Origin: Chrysomallon squamiferum
Taxonomy: Eukaryota > Mollusca > Gastropoda > Neomphalida > Peltospiridae
Length of the DNA: 64,000 nucleotides
Assembly: GCA_012295275.1 (NCBI GenBank)
Contig: CM022677.1
Coordinates: 15,829,886-15,893,885, forward strand
Direction of reading: 5' to 3'
A model generated the notes under the pieces. The model was not told where the DNA came from. It was given only the letters and a program-made list of their open reading frames with translations, and did not search any database. Of this stretch, positions 39,950 to 63,554 are shown one piece after another. The translations under genes and the position numbers were made by a program. The stretch's first letter is position 1, and each line of letters opens with the position of its first letter.

Positions 39950-40460
39950 TTATTCTAGATTAACTTACTTTTATCAGTGTTTTAGAAAGAAAAATCTGAT
40001 ATATTCTTAATTATATAATTTGGTAAACTTGAATTTTAGATTAATCATGTAGAGAGAGATGTAAATTGTGTCGCGGAATGTCATGTTACTGCGGTCATAA
40101 AACAAAGTATCACACTATGACACTGAAAGGTGCAGAGTTAATTTTCGATAATATCAATACAATAATAAATACATTATTCATCTAGCACTTAACGCGTTTC
40201 TGTATAGTCTTATTATTGTTAATAATAAAAAAACTTATTATTAAAGACCATAATTTTTCAGTATATAAGGACATTAATGTTTTGGGGAAAAAATATAAAA
40301 TTAATATTAATATTGTTTATAATAAAATATTTCCTTTTTCTGAGGCTTAGAATTGTTTTTGATCAGAGGACTGGTAAATTCATAATAAACAACAACAAAA
40401 TTCGGTCGATCTGTTTTGTCATATAAACGGCCGTAATGTTAGCTGAAGGCGTTTTTTCAG
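39950..40460 (+). repeat. Dispersed repeat copy B
   Basis: Counterpart of 1680-2250, about 38 kb away, lying outside the right arm of the inverted duplication. Confidence 0.88.
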
Positions 40461-42581
40461 GTTTCTGTGTGTGTGTCCATATGTATCTGTCTGTATAAAA
40501 ATGTTAAATTATCCTAATTTATTTTGTGAATTTATTAAGAAAAATGCCTTTTTTAAATTGCGAATGTGAAGAAGGACTCGGTATTTTTATTGAAATGTAC
40601 GCAAACTAATAAAAACATGTTCCTTATACCAGTTCAGGTCTTTTGTTTTATGATTTACAGTCAGCGATAGGCTACTGTTACAGAAATATATCAACATTAT
40701 TAATTTTAACATCTAAACAACAAGTGTAAGCTAAATAGATATTTCTCTGTACAGAAGACAGCAGGTACAGATCTAGGGTGTGGTGTGTTAACATATTTGT
40801 GTGATGAGAAAATACCCCAAATGTTCTTTAACACCTCTACGGTATAACACTTTTTTGTTACTTTTTTTCTCTCACACACTGCCTGAAATAAAAAATAAAC
40901 AGTTACCAAGTAAAAATTCTCAAACAGATAGTCATAGAATTTTATGGTAGTTTTAAAGAACAAAAAAAAGAGAGAGACAACGATGAAGGCAGCGAGAAAG
41001 ATACAATGAGACAGAGAAAAAAAATAAGGAAGATGATCAAAGAGAAAGAAATAAAAAAGTTTAGTCAACAAAAGATCGTAAAGGGGGCTCGCATTATTAA
41101 AATATTTTTTTCTTTTTTTTTTAATTTTTTTTTTTTACTACATCAGTTTTCTGAGTAAAGATCAAACTTTAAAACAAGGATTCATCTTAATATTATCCCC
41201 GAAAAATACAGGAGGAAAATGTCAAAAAATAAATAGATGAGTATTTTAAAGATGTTCTTTGATTCAAATGGAAATTTTTATATTTAATCATTTCAATACT
41301 GAAGACAGCGAGAAAGATATAATGAGATAGAGAAAAAAAAAAATAAGGAAGACGATCAAAGAGAAAGAAATAAAAGTGAAACCGAAAAGGTACAAAAAAC
41401 CAACAACATTCTGTCTTTTTCCTGAGACTGTGTACAAACTGATAAAGTTCCTCACTTATTACAATCAATCATTAATCATTCTGCTGTGGTAATACAAAAA
41501 ACAATCTCTTATAATACATTTTTAAAGATAGGTTCAACTTTCGTTGTTGTTTTTTTGACCTGCCACATCCAAAATATTACTTCCTTTCCTGTCAGAGTAT
41601 GAAGACGTTCATTAAAAAATAAAAAATGATAAAAATTAATATTAAGAAATTAAAATAAAATGAAATCCGAGTGAAATATTCGATAAAAGAACACATACAC
41701 AAACACACATGCACTTGTACACATTTTGTGTTATGGTTAACCTTTAAACTAACAGGCCTCAGCTTATATTCAGAATTAATTATGAATTACTACACTGTTT
41801 AACCAATATTTTAACTAGCACTATTTCCAGAAAATATCTAAAATGTGCTTAGACTATATTTTATTTTACTGAATATCAGCTAAAAACAATTGTTAGCAAA
41901 GCTAATAGTAATAAAATACACATTAATATCATTTTATTTTATTTTATTTATTTATTTATTTTTTATTTTTATTTTTTTCTCTCTCTTTTTTTGCTTGGGT
42001 TTTGTGACGTCAGTTATGGGCTGTGAAGACAGTGTTATTGACGTTCCTACACAAAATAGCTGAAAATTTCGTAAACGAACGTTCGTAAAGGAAACTCGTA
42101 TTATTTTAATCTTTTAAAGTCACTTCATCTGATGAAACTGATAATTTAATAAGGTAAGAGTTTCTTCACCATGTAAGATATATCAGATTTTTGTATCCCT
42201 ATTCTTGGAGTATCAAGCGTTCATGCAACAGTGCTAGAACAGTTTTGGAAAATTCACTAATCGTAACCAGTCATACGACAAACGTCAGCCATTTTTTCTT
42301 TTTTCTGTTCCGTATAATTACAGTATCAATCCAAGGTTGACTGAGTAGAGATCGGATACATAACTGATCAATCCTTATCACTTACTAGATGTAAATCTTC
42401 TAATTGTTTCAAGCATAATAGTAATTAATTGATCAAGGAAAGAATATTGTCATTGCTTGATTAGACAATAAATAATAATTGTGTTCAGTTCGAGATGAAT
42501 GTTATTCACTTTGTTAGTAACTACACATTCTTGTCATCTTTAATTTTACTTACAGATAAATAATGATTAAATAATAATTAA

Positions 42582-42582
<1 letters not shown>

Positions 42583-42632
<50 letters not shown>
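42583..42632. repeat. (AAT)n microsatellite
   Basis: Pure AAT run of about 16 units. A similar run lies at 43251-43302. Confidence 0.97.
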
Positions 42633-42633
<1 letters not shown>

Positions 42634-42740
42634 TAATAACGGAAAATAAACTAGGCAGTTGCTGTTTTAGTTATTATCAGCTGCATTTTACAGTATTTTA
42701 TTTTTTCCAGAACCTTCATCTATCAGCTTCTTTTTTTCAG

Positions 42741-42770
42741 CTGTTCTGTCATGGTGTCAGTAGCAGTGAG
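42741..42770 (+). CDS. Candidate 30-nt micro-exon
   Basis: A near-perfect acceptor (cttctttttttcag) and donor (gtgagtac) enclose 30 nt reading LFCHGVSSSE. It joins in phase to a frame starting at 43132 (after gtgtttcag) reading STTGDVDENILHEACLH and ending at a TGA near 43208. Phase does not connect cleanly to the exon at 43729. Confidence 0.35.
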
Positions 42771-43248
42771 GTGAGTACTTTTCTTAATTTGTCTTTTGAA
42801 TGAGAAAGATTTGGGGCAGTTAATTATTTTAATTATAATCTTTCTTTGTTTTTCAGTATTTTTTATTGAAATTCTCTTAACTCCAGGTTAACATTTGAAC
42901 TTTTGTATAAAATCGGGATACAATTTCACACAAAAAACAGAATATTAAAAATAGTTTTTACACATGCAAGAATTAATACACATTTCTAATTGTAACTGAA
43001 AAATAAATCAGAATTACATGACAAATAATGTTTTTAAAAATGAAAAAGAAACAATCTTTTAATTGGTAATTATAACAAATGTGTGTAGTTAAGTAAGTAT
43101 AATTGATGTGTTTCACATACAAGTGTTTCAGAGTACTACTGGTGATGTAGATGAGAACATTCTTCATGAAGCCTGTCTCCATTACCAGATTGGCAGCCAT
43201 GTTCCAGCTTGATTCAGAAAAAAGGCATGTGATAAATATATATTTAAA

Positions 43249-43304
<56 letters not shown>

Positions 43305-43728
43305 CTGTTAAGCAATCACTAACTGAAACAAAACAAAAAATAATAAAAAGAAAGAAATAGAAAACTATAGAATTTGAATAAGGAAAAATAACAAAGAAGA
43401 AAATAAAACATTTTCAAAAATACGTTATAAAATATGCACAAGATGAACATATGGTTGCAATGATGGCTTGGATTTCATGTGATGTCTTTCTCTACTTCCA
43501 TTTGAAAAAAGAAAATTAAGTGATGCATAAAACATTCTTATAGCATTGTTGTCTTTCTTATTGTCTTTGTATAGTTATTAAATGTAGCAGTAGTTTAAAA
43601 ATTAAATTACATTCATTTTTAACTGAGGGGAATAAGAGAGAACAACATTTGGATATTTAGTGTAATTTTGTACATTGAAACTGTAATATGGATATTTAAT
43701 ATCATACACTGCCTGTTTTTTCTTTCAG

Positions 43729-44408
43729 AACCAGTTCTCGATGACAACAAAAACATCTCTTTGATGACAGGTGCCAACAAAAGGGAACAAAGTCTGTACT
43801 AGTAGTAACAGCTTGTTGTTGTTGATGTTGTTTTGTTCTGGTTATTGAAATATTTGAAACTGTCAGCCACTATGCTTTATATAACTTTATATTTTCATGA
43901 TTTTTGTCTTGTACAGTAGGAGCAAAGAGAAAATGCAAGATTGAATATGTAACTGTTGTGTTGCAGGTACCAAAATTAAAATATCAAAACATTTTCAGAC
44001 ATCTTAATCTTTCTCTTTATTTTCTGCGAAAGTTAAGTATTTTCAAAATGTTGACACTAGCTAATTCATCTCTGAAAGTAGTGTTTTATATAAGTGTTCC
44101 TTTTTATATTTATAAATCTTCAGCCAGTTAGTACAGCGCTGACAATCAAAACAATATAATATTTCAACAACTTTTGTTGTAGAACAAGGTTGCTGAATTT
44201 GTATGCTTGATGGTAGATGTCTGAAATGGTTGTCGTGGTAACTGTTGTTCTTGGCAAGGCTGTGTAATTTAACTTTCTTGTCTGTGCTGTTCCACTTGGT
44301 TTTGTTTTGTAGCCGAATCCAAAGAAAGGTGCCGATTTTTTTACTCCTGGTGTTTCTTGTTCACCACTGAACAGTGGCTTCTACTTCAGTCAGAGGCTTT
44401 TGACTTAA
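43729..44408 (+). CDS. Candidate small plus-strand gene end, three phased exons
   Basis: Three plus-strand exons with strong acceptors and matching phase. 43729-43770 (after tttttctttcag) reads PVLDDNKNISLMT. 43917-43966 (after tgtcttgtacag) continues VGAKRKCKIEYVTVVLQ. 44313-44408 (after tttgttttgtag) reads PNPKKGADFFTPGVSCS then PLNSGFYFSQRLLT and TAA. An AATAAA follows at 44568. No family recognised. The minus-strand frame at 44380-44120 competes with the last exon. Confidence 0.45.
44120..44380 (-). CDS. Candidate minus-strand open frame, unidentified
   Basis: 86 codons open to TGA with protein-like composition: LFSGEQETPGVKKSAPFF, GFGYKTKPSGTAQTRKL, NYTALPRTTVTTT. It is preceded by TAG. 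No strong acceptor is visible. It overlaps a plus-strand candidate exon at 44313-44408, so at most one of the two is likely real. Confidence 0.35.
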   Translation of the reverse strand, partial: KPLFSGEQETPGVKKSAPFFGFGYKTKPSGTAQTRKLNYTALPRTTVTTTTISDIYHQAYKFSNLVLQQKLLKYYIVLIVSAVLTG

Positions 44409-45231
44409 AGTATGAGTTTAGAAGTAATGCAAATATTATATTTAACTTTCACTTTTGCATTGTATAAATTTAAACAAATATGTTTTTACTGAACTGAAAG
44501 CAACACAAATACAGGATAATTATTTAATACGTCTTAAAAGCAAAGATTAGAAACAAGGTAGACCTTTAATAAAACAATTTATTTATGTCAACTTAAATCT
44601 AACATTGAAAAATGACTCTTCTGAAAAACTGTACAATTCTAATCAATGATCCCAGAATCATTTCCAGAAGATTCATAAATGCACATTTTGAATCTATCCA
44701 TTCTTTGTTTAATCACTGATCAGATGGTTCTGCCAACTTCGACATCTCTTAATACAATTACATCATGAACTGGAGAATGTTTTGAGTCTTCTATCAGTAT
44801 GTTGCTTCACTCTGTCTCATATATCTGATAATTTTAACATGCACTTCTGTATGGAATTCATTTTTTTACTTTTTTTTATTTTGTTACTGTCCACAAACAT
44901 AGTATTGGTATTTTATTACTATTTGAGGATGTTATTTTCTCTTTGATGAAATGAGAGCCAGAAAAATCTTGTTTGTCAAAACCGTTAATTTATGTAAATC
45001 ATTCCTATGTTGTCTTTCATAAAATTCTTCTCCTTCCACTGAAAACTCTAAAGATGTGGTGTTCTACTTTATCCCTGACATTTCATAAAGTGGACACTGA
45101 AATATTTGATAATTATTTTAACAATAATTTTAGTCATTTGTTTTTTTCTATGTGATCATATTGAAACCAGTGATATACATATTTATATATCATTAACACA
45201 TTTTTTTATACTGTTTTATTTTATCTCTTAC

Positions 45232-45303
45232 CTGATGTAGTGGCTTTCCTAGGTGAATTTCAGAGCTAGAATTGTTTTCAGTAATTTCTTGTGAGAAGTA
45301 GCC
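45232..45303 (-). CDS. Candidate 72-nt exon, unidentified
   Basis: Excellent acceptor (atgttttcacag) and donor (gtaagag), phase 0 on both sides, open with GYFSQEITENNSSSEI and HLGKPLHQ. It could be part of the tail of the receptor kinase copy upstream, but that is inference. Confidence 0.5.
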
Positions 45304-45844
45304 CTGTGAAAACATATTTAGTGGAAAAGATAATATGATAATAAACAAGGGAATGGGAAAATGTTCATGCAGATTTTTGTGATGAATACTTTCCCTATAT
45401 GCAGTACCTCATAGAAAATTAAAGACTGGCATTCAAAGCAATCATAGCGAAATTTCATATGTTTGTTAAAATTGAGACTATAAAACAATACACATTCATT
45501 CATCTTTTTTTTTTTTTTTTAAAGAAATTTTATTATTGATTGGCATCTGAAACAGTGAAAAAGAATAAAATCTCGTTTCTCATATATTTTCCAGTTTATA
45601 GCATAACATCTCAAATTTAATCTTTTCGAAATTTCATCACGTTACGTTTATAATGTTTAAGAAATTTCATCACGTTTCAGTTTGTAAGTTCCCTATTAAT
45701 AAGAAAAATGAATTTTAACCATTCAAAATTTCAGTTCTTCAATATTCCCTATTAATAAGAAAACAGAATTTAAACTTCAATATTTAAACTCAGAATTTGA
45801 ATCAATTTATCAGTGTTTTTTGATTAGTAAGAAATGTGAATTAC

Positions 45845-45929
45845 TACTATTCCACTCACTCTTCCTCATTTTAATCAAGAAGTTTAGCTAATCCAAAATC
45901 TGTAATCTTCACCTGATTCAGGGTGTGTT
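45845..45929 (-). pseudogene. EGFR-like tyrosine kinase activation-loop fragment
   Basis: Minus strand, acceptor ctttgtacag, frame HTLNQVKITDFGLAKLLD then TAA, followed in the same frame by NEEE. The string VKITDFGLAKLL is typical of the EGFR/ErbB family catalytic and activation loop. The stop falls just after it. A second acceptor at about 45558 (cactgtttcag) is followed by ATGCCAATC, reminiscent of the next ErbB exon start, but the similarity ends after three codons. Probably a decayed receptor tyrosine kinase copy. Confidence 0.65.
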
Positions 45930-45959
45930 CTGTACAAAGATAAAAAAATAAAATAAATA

Positions 45960-46001
<42 letters not shown>

Positions 46002-46039
46002 CTTCCAAGGGGTAGATATCCTAGGGTTTGGTTGTCCAG

Positions 46040-47243
46040 GGCAGATATTACCAACTTCATATAAATATTTTACAAATAAATATCTGCATTCTATTACTAT
46101 CATCACCGTCATCATCATTGCCTCTTTTACATCATCATCACTGCTGTCTTCTACATTATCATCATCATCATCATCATGGCATATTTTACATCATGATCAT
46201 TATCACTGCCATTTTCTAAATCAACATCGTCATCATCATCACCATTATTATTATTACTATGAATATAAGAATAAGAACTTTTTGAAACAGTTAAGTTCAG
46301 CCATAGCAGCAGAATAAAATATATAATAGAATAGTAAAACATATAGTAGAATATATAGATGAATAAATATTTCTATTTTTGATCAGTAGAATAAAAAAAA
46401 AATAACAGATGCATACCAGCTGAAGGAAAACTAATACACCTATAGTGATGTTGTAAGGTTTCAAATATTACTCATATCCTAGTAGAAGACAAAATTCTAT
46501 TGGCAAAGAAGTTTTTCCAAAATAGAGAAGTAAATATACGACTGATAACAGACTGACTGTTAATGTGTCCAGCTGGAAAATTTCGTCCGACTTTCCTGAC
46601 TCTGAGACGTGGCAATTTCCATTTCTTGTGGTGTGCACGAAGATGGTGAATCTTTCAGAGCAAACTGGACAATTTATTCTGCTTCTAGACCACCTCAACA
46701 AACAGCTGAAAAAAAAAACCTCATGTAAACACGAGTCTTCATGACATTTATCTAAAAGGTCTTCTAAAATTCTTCTGACTTATCTAATTCAGGTTTTGTG
46801 GTGATTCAGCAGTGGTGGTTGATGCTGATGTTGATTACCCTGGTCTTTCTCCACGTGATGTTTCTCCAGAGAAATATTTTGAAGTTTCAGGCTGTGTTGA
46901 TTCAGCAGTGGTGGGTGATGCTGATGATGTCCCTGGTCTTTCTGCTCTGTGATGTTTCTCCAGAGTCACATTTAGCAGTTTCAGACTGTTGTATTGATTC
47001 AGCAGTGTGGGTGATGCTGATATTGATGTCCCCGGTCTTTCTGCTCTGTGATGTTTCTCCAGAGTCACTTTCGGAAGACTTTCGAACTTTTGGAGTCTTC
47101 TCCGGGCATTCATCATCCTCTGCTTTCCGTTTCCTAGATGTTGATGTCCCTGGTTCTCCACATGATGTTTCTCCAGAGTAACTTTCTGAAATTATATTTT
47201 TGTTGTTAGAACTATTTCTATTTTTATTTTATTTTTTATTGCA

Positions 47244-47279
<36 letters not shown>

Positions 47280-47290
47280 TATATATTCTA
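46040..47290 (-). CDS. RING-finger gene segment, copy 2
   Basis: Minus strand. A candidate exon starts at 47185 after tataatttcag and reads SGETSCGEPGTSTSRKRK, then AEDDECPEKTPKVRKSSE, followed by near-repeats of SDSGETSQSRK and ERPGTSSASPTTAES type peptides in drifting frames. A second exon, 46705-46468 after ttttttttttcag, reads CLLRWSRSRINCPVCSERFT, the C-terminal half of a RING domain (C-x-x-W then CPVC). It runs on to LLSVVYLLLYF, a possible membrane segment, and a stop. RING proteins are usually E3 ubiquitin ligases. Without the first half of the domain the function here is unproven. Confidence 0.55.
46468..46705 (-). CDS. RING C-terminal half exon (copy 2)
   Basis: The acceptor is a long T run plus cag. 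The frame is |C TGT.. giving CLLRWSRSRINCPVCSERF, followed by IFVHTTRNGNCHVSESG and a hydrophobic stretch before TAA. The equivalent exon in copy 1 starts at 31105 and is frameshifted. Confidence 0.6.
46795..47185. repeat. Coding-like tandem repeat, about 90-bp unit, upstream of the RING exon
   Basis: Three to four imperfect units, each with gattcagcag, gatgtccctggtctttct and gatgtttctccagagtca. Similar units recur at 31205-31605 in copy 1 with ccctggttt and gtgatgtttctccagggtca. On the minus strand they encode SGETS and RPGTS-type peptides. Confidence 0.75.
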
Positions 47291-47542
47291 TCTGTAGTTT
47301 CTTATTAAAATAAATCACACGTTACTTTTTACTCTACTGCTAGTAACAAAAGGATAAGTACTCCTGCGTTATTCGAGTTATCGGCAGAAAATTAGGTTAT
47401 GCATATTCGTTTATTTTTGTATCCATCTAAAGACACTGTTTGTACCAGTAAGTCTATTTTACACATGTACACTAGTGTGAAATTTATAAATGTATTAAAA
47501 TGTTCTAAAGAAGATAGCAATACGTAACTCGGAACGAAGTAC

Positions 47543-47742
47543 NNNNNNNNNNNNNNNNNNNNNNNNNNNNNNNNNNNNNNNNNNNNNNNNNNNNNNNNNN
47601 NNNNNNNNNNNNNNNNNNNNNNNNNNNNNNNNNNNNNNNNNNNNNNNNNNNNNNNNNNNNNNNNNNNNNNNNNNNNNNNNNNNNNNNNNNNNNNNNNNNN
47701 NNNNNNNNNNNNNNNNNNNNNNNNNNNNNNNNNNNNNNNNNN
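47543..47742. other. Assembly gap (200 N)
   Basis: Exactly 200 N, about 60 bases before a 230-bp compound trinucleotide repeat, which probably explains the break. Confidence 1.
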
Positions 47743-47797
47743 CACATGTGATAGCAGACAAGTGATTGTATTTTCATGTGTCTTTTTAAAGCATTTC

Positions 47798-47799
<2 letters not shown>

Positions 47800-47870
<71 letters not shown>

Positions 47871-47950
47871 TAGTAGTAGTAGTGGTAGTAGTAGTAGTCT
47901 TAGTTGTAGCAGTAGTAGTAGTAATAGTAGTAATAATGGTGATGATGATG

Positions 47951-48024
<74 letters not shown>

Positions 48025-48030
48025 AAGGAG
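47800..48030. repeat. Compound (AAT)n(AGT)n(AAT)n(AAG)n microsatellite
   Basis: 230 bases of consecutive trinucleotide blocks. Long open frames across it on both strands are translated repeat only. Confidence 0.98.
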
Positions 48031-49353
48031 GAGAAGAGAAATACTATCTGTAACAAACTTTAAATGGAGTTCCATGATGGTTTACAGCACCTCTGAATAG
48101 CAAAATATAAGATTAATGATACATACACAGTTAATTAAATTATTCTTGCGACAGATGTTTGCATAATATGACATTTATATTAAATACTATTTTAGTCGGA
48201 ATAATTTTAATTTGAAGAAAACTGATACTTTAAAAGAACAGAAATAAGATTTTTGTTTCATTATATAAATTATCTTTAAGCAAGCGTCTTTGAATTTTTT
48301 TAAAATATTTTTTTTTTTTTTTTTAAATATTTTTTTTTATTTTTTTTTTTGTATTTTATTATTATAATTATTTTGATAATAATTATATTCTGGGATAAAT
48401 TAAATTGACAATAGTGTAAAATCTTAAACTAACGGACATTAATTCCTATTGATTCTCTGCTCAGAGAAAAAAACAATAAAAAAAAAAAAAAAAAAAAAAA
48501 TAAATAAATAAAATAAAAAAAAAAATAAATGAAATGAATAAAAAAAAAAAAAAATACAAAAAAAAACAAAAACAAACGAGAACAACAAAAGAAACAAATT
48601 AAAGACAACAACGTCTTATATCTGTAATAACCTTTGTTTAGAAAATCGCCAGCTAACCTGTATTTCTGGGGCCGTGAAGACTGAGCAATTATGGGGTAAC
48701 TACTCTTATCTTATCATTGAATACATGAAAATAAAACAGTTCCATGAGAGGATATAAACATTTAGACAATTCAGAGATTTTGATTAAAATTTGGGTGAAA
48801 AATGGAGTAAAGTCGCTCATGGGACTCGTCTGGGATTTGGGGCCTGGAAAAGTAATCTTCATTAGTTTCATAATAGATATGTCCCTGAGTCCTGGTTCTC
48901 GTGGTTAATTTTTTTCTGTCAACAAAGAACCAGTGTCTGTTCCTGTATTTGTTACAGTTCCGAAAGTGAAGATGTCGGTTAGTTCTTGGTAGCAGTGTGT
49001 GATGCTTTATGAACTTTCATATTATTTGACAATTTATTTATTTATTTTGGAACAAAGAAATAAACATCTACATTATATGTATACAAAAAAAAGTAAAAAT
49101 AAAGAAAAAAGAAACGGACTTATACTACTAATCCGAAAATACATTTTTGAAAATAATTTTATGATTTTTTCTTTCTTTCTTTCTTTCATTCTTTCTTTCT
49201 TTATTTATTAATATTATTATTATTATTATTATTAGTAGTAGTAGTAGTAGTAGCATATCCAGTAATAGGTCAAGTATTTGTTCTCCGAAGAAAGAAAAAG
49301 AAAAAAAAAAAAAAAAAAACAAAAAATTCATGGAATATTGTTTAATAATTTAC

Positions 49354-49356
<3 letters not shown>

Positions 49357-49419
<63 letters not shown>
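49357..49419. repeat. (CA)n microsatellite
   Basis: About 62 bases of pure CA. Confidence 0.98.
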
Positions 49420-49420
<1 letters not shown>

Positions 49421-49659
49421 TGTAATGTGAAAGTCAATTGAAACTGAAACTGACACGATAAAACATTTTACTGAATGCAATAAACGTATGGTCTAAAAAA
49501 TAAAATAAAATAAAATAAAACAAAATGTAAAAATAAAATTCCATATTCATTTATGTTCTAATATGAAAATTGTTAGTGCTACTACTACTACTACTACAAC
49601 TACTATTACAACCAATACCACTACAATGTACAGTACCAACATTATTATGATTACTACCA

Positions 49660-49779
<120 letters not shown>

Positions 49780-50499
49780 AATTATAACGACAGCAATAAT
49801 CATGTTGTGCTCGTAATCTTATGGTGGAAGTTACTTTGGAGGTTTCGTATCAATATCCGGTAAGAAAAGCAGACGACAGTTTTAACGTTTTATAAACGTA
49901 TATTCTTACTACATCTGTTTGATTTGTATCCTCATGTAAGTAACATTGCATATTTTGAACATGCATGCTTATTTATTTTTGTGCAGATTGTTCGAAAGAT
50001 AAGCTTTATATATTTCAAAAATATTTATTAATAACTGAACGTTCGAGATTATAATAGATTTTGGTTGATTTCTTTCTTGCTGTCTTTCTTCCTTTTTAAA
50101 TTGAATTCTTTTAAAATAAATAAATAAATAAATATAAAGTCAAACTTAACAATAAATCTATTTACGTAGTAATAATTTAGAAGTTTCGCAAAGCAAATAT
50201 CAGAATTTATTCAAAACATTTCTAGTCATGAAATAATGGTTTGAAACAATGTCGATTTTTTAAATTTTGTAGGCGGTATTCTTCAAAATCGTTACATGCA
50301 GGCAATAATGTCCACTAATATATGGACAATCGTAATAATAAACATCTCACTATAAGTACTTGGTGCAAAGTTTAAATGGTACAAAATATATCTTCTGTGA
50401 TTTTCCACTGGTGTTAGAAATATTTAATATGCACCAAAGGCATCATTCACAGTGTTGATTTTCACAAAATGGCTTAAAGAAAGTAAGTCTTATGTAAAT

Positions 50500-50680
50500 A
50501 AACTGAGTGAGAGAAAACTGGCCATATCTTTTGTCACAAACAGTCATACTGATTAACACTTGGAATTTTGTTTATTGTTCTGCTCAGTGGTATGTCACAA
50601 ACTTACATTATTTTTACAAAACACATTTATCAGCACACCACAATTGTCATATAATTGTGCTGGAACAGTTTTTAGTTTTT
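50500..50680 (+). repeat. Dispersed repeat, copy 1
   Basis: Shares tactgatta-cact-gga, ttgttctgctcagtg and following blocks with 52805-52935 in direct orientation. Confidence 0.6.
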
Positions 50681-51418
50681 CAGGTTATCTTTATTATGTT
50701 TATTTGAAATATATGCTCATGTACTGATTATTTATATGTTTATTCAAATCTTAAGTTGTTTCCTTTCTTAAATAATCCCTGATTATTACCTTTGAATTTA
50801 CCTAATTTTGCAGTATGATTTTAGTTTAAAGATTACAGAGCCCTTATAAACAAAATAATACACAACCAGAAATAAACTAAAAACTAATAATAAAAAAAAG
50901 AATAAAATAAAAGAAATAAAACCCAATGGAATCAACAAACAAAACTGTATTTCACATTTTATTAGTTTTTATACTAGTATGATTATACCATTATTATTGT
51001 TTTTAAAGATGAAAAATAATAATAATAATAATTTAGAAAATATATATAAATACAATAAAAAAAATTAATAACAGTAACAAAACAATTTGATAATGATTAA
51101 AATAAATAAAAAATAAAAATTAAGATTCACAGATTATAAACACAGTCAAATTTGTTTCATAAATTTATAGTTGAAATTCAAATGTTCATACACAAGCAGC
51201 AAACTCAGTTTCAAATGAAACCTTTAAAGAAATAAATATTCAGAAAATAAGTATAGCTTGAATATGGAGCTAGGCATTGGCAATATTAAAAGTGTGATAT
51301 CATTAATTAACTACTTCAATTAAAAAAAAGGTTTATACAAAATTTAATTATATTACTTGTTTGACCTATAATCTGTATTATATTTGATAAATAAGTTTCA
51401 CTTTATGCTTTATATAGA

Positions 51419-63421
<12,003 letters not shown>

Positions 63422-63554
63422 CTGTAAAACAGATGACAGTCTTAAAACAGGTTTTGCTAAAGAGTGTTACATATTTTTCAAATAAATTTATATTACAGAA
63501 TTATAACACAATATAAAACAGTGGTTGGCATAGTAATAATAGTAGTAATGCTAC

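Noticed and set aside
42003-42012. Palindromic tgacgtca, a perfect CRE motif
   Set aside because: An 8-base match is expected by chance in a window of this size and no transcription start is visible.
47392-48100. Long open frames on both strands (poly-Leu, poly-Ile, poly-Asn, poly-Arg)
   Set aside because: They are translations of the compound trinucleotide repeat and the N gap.
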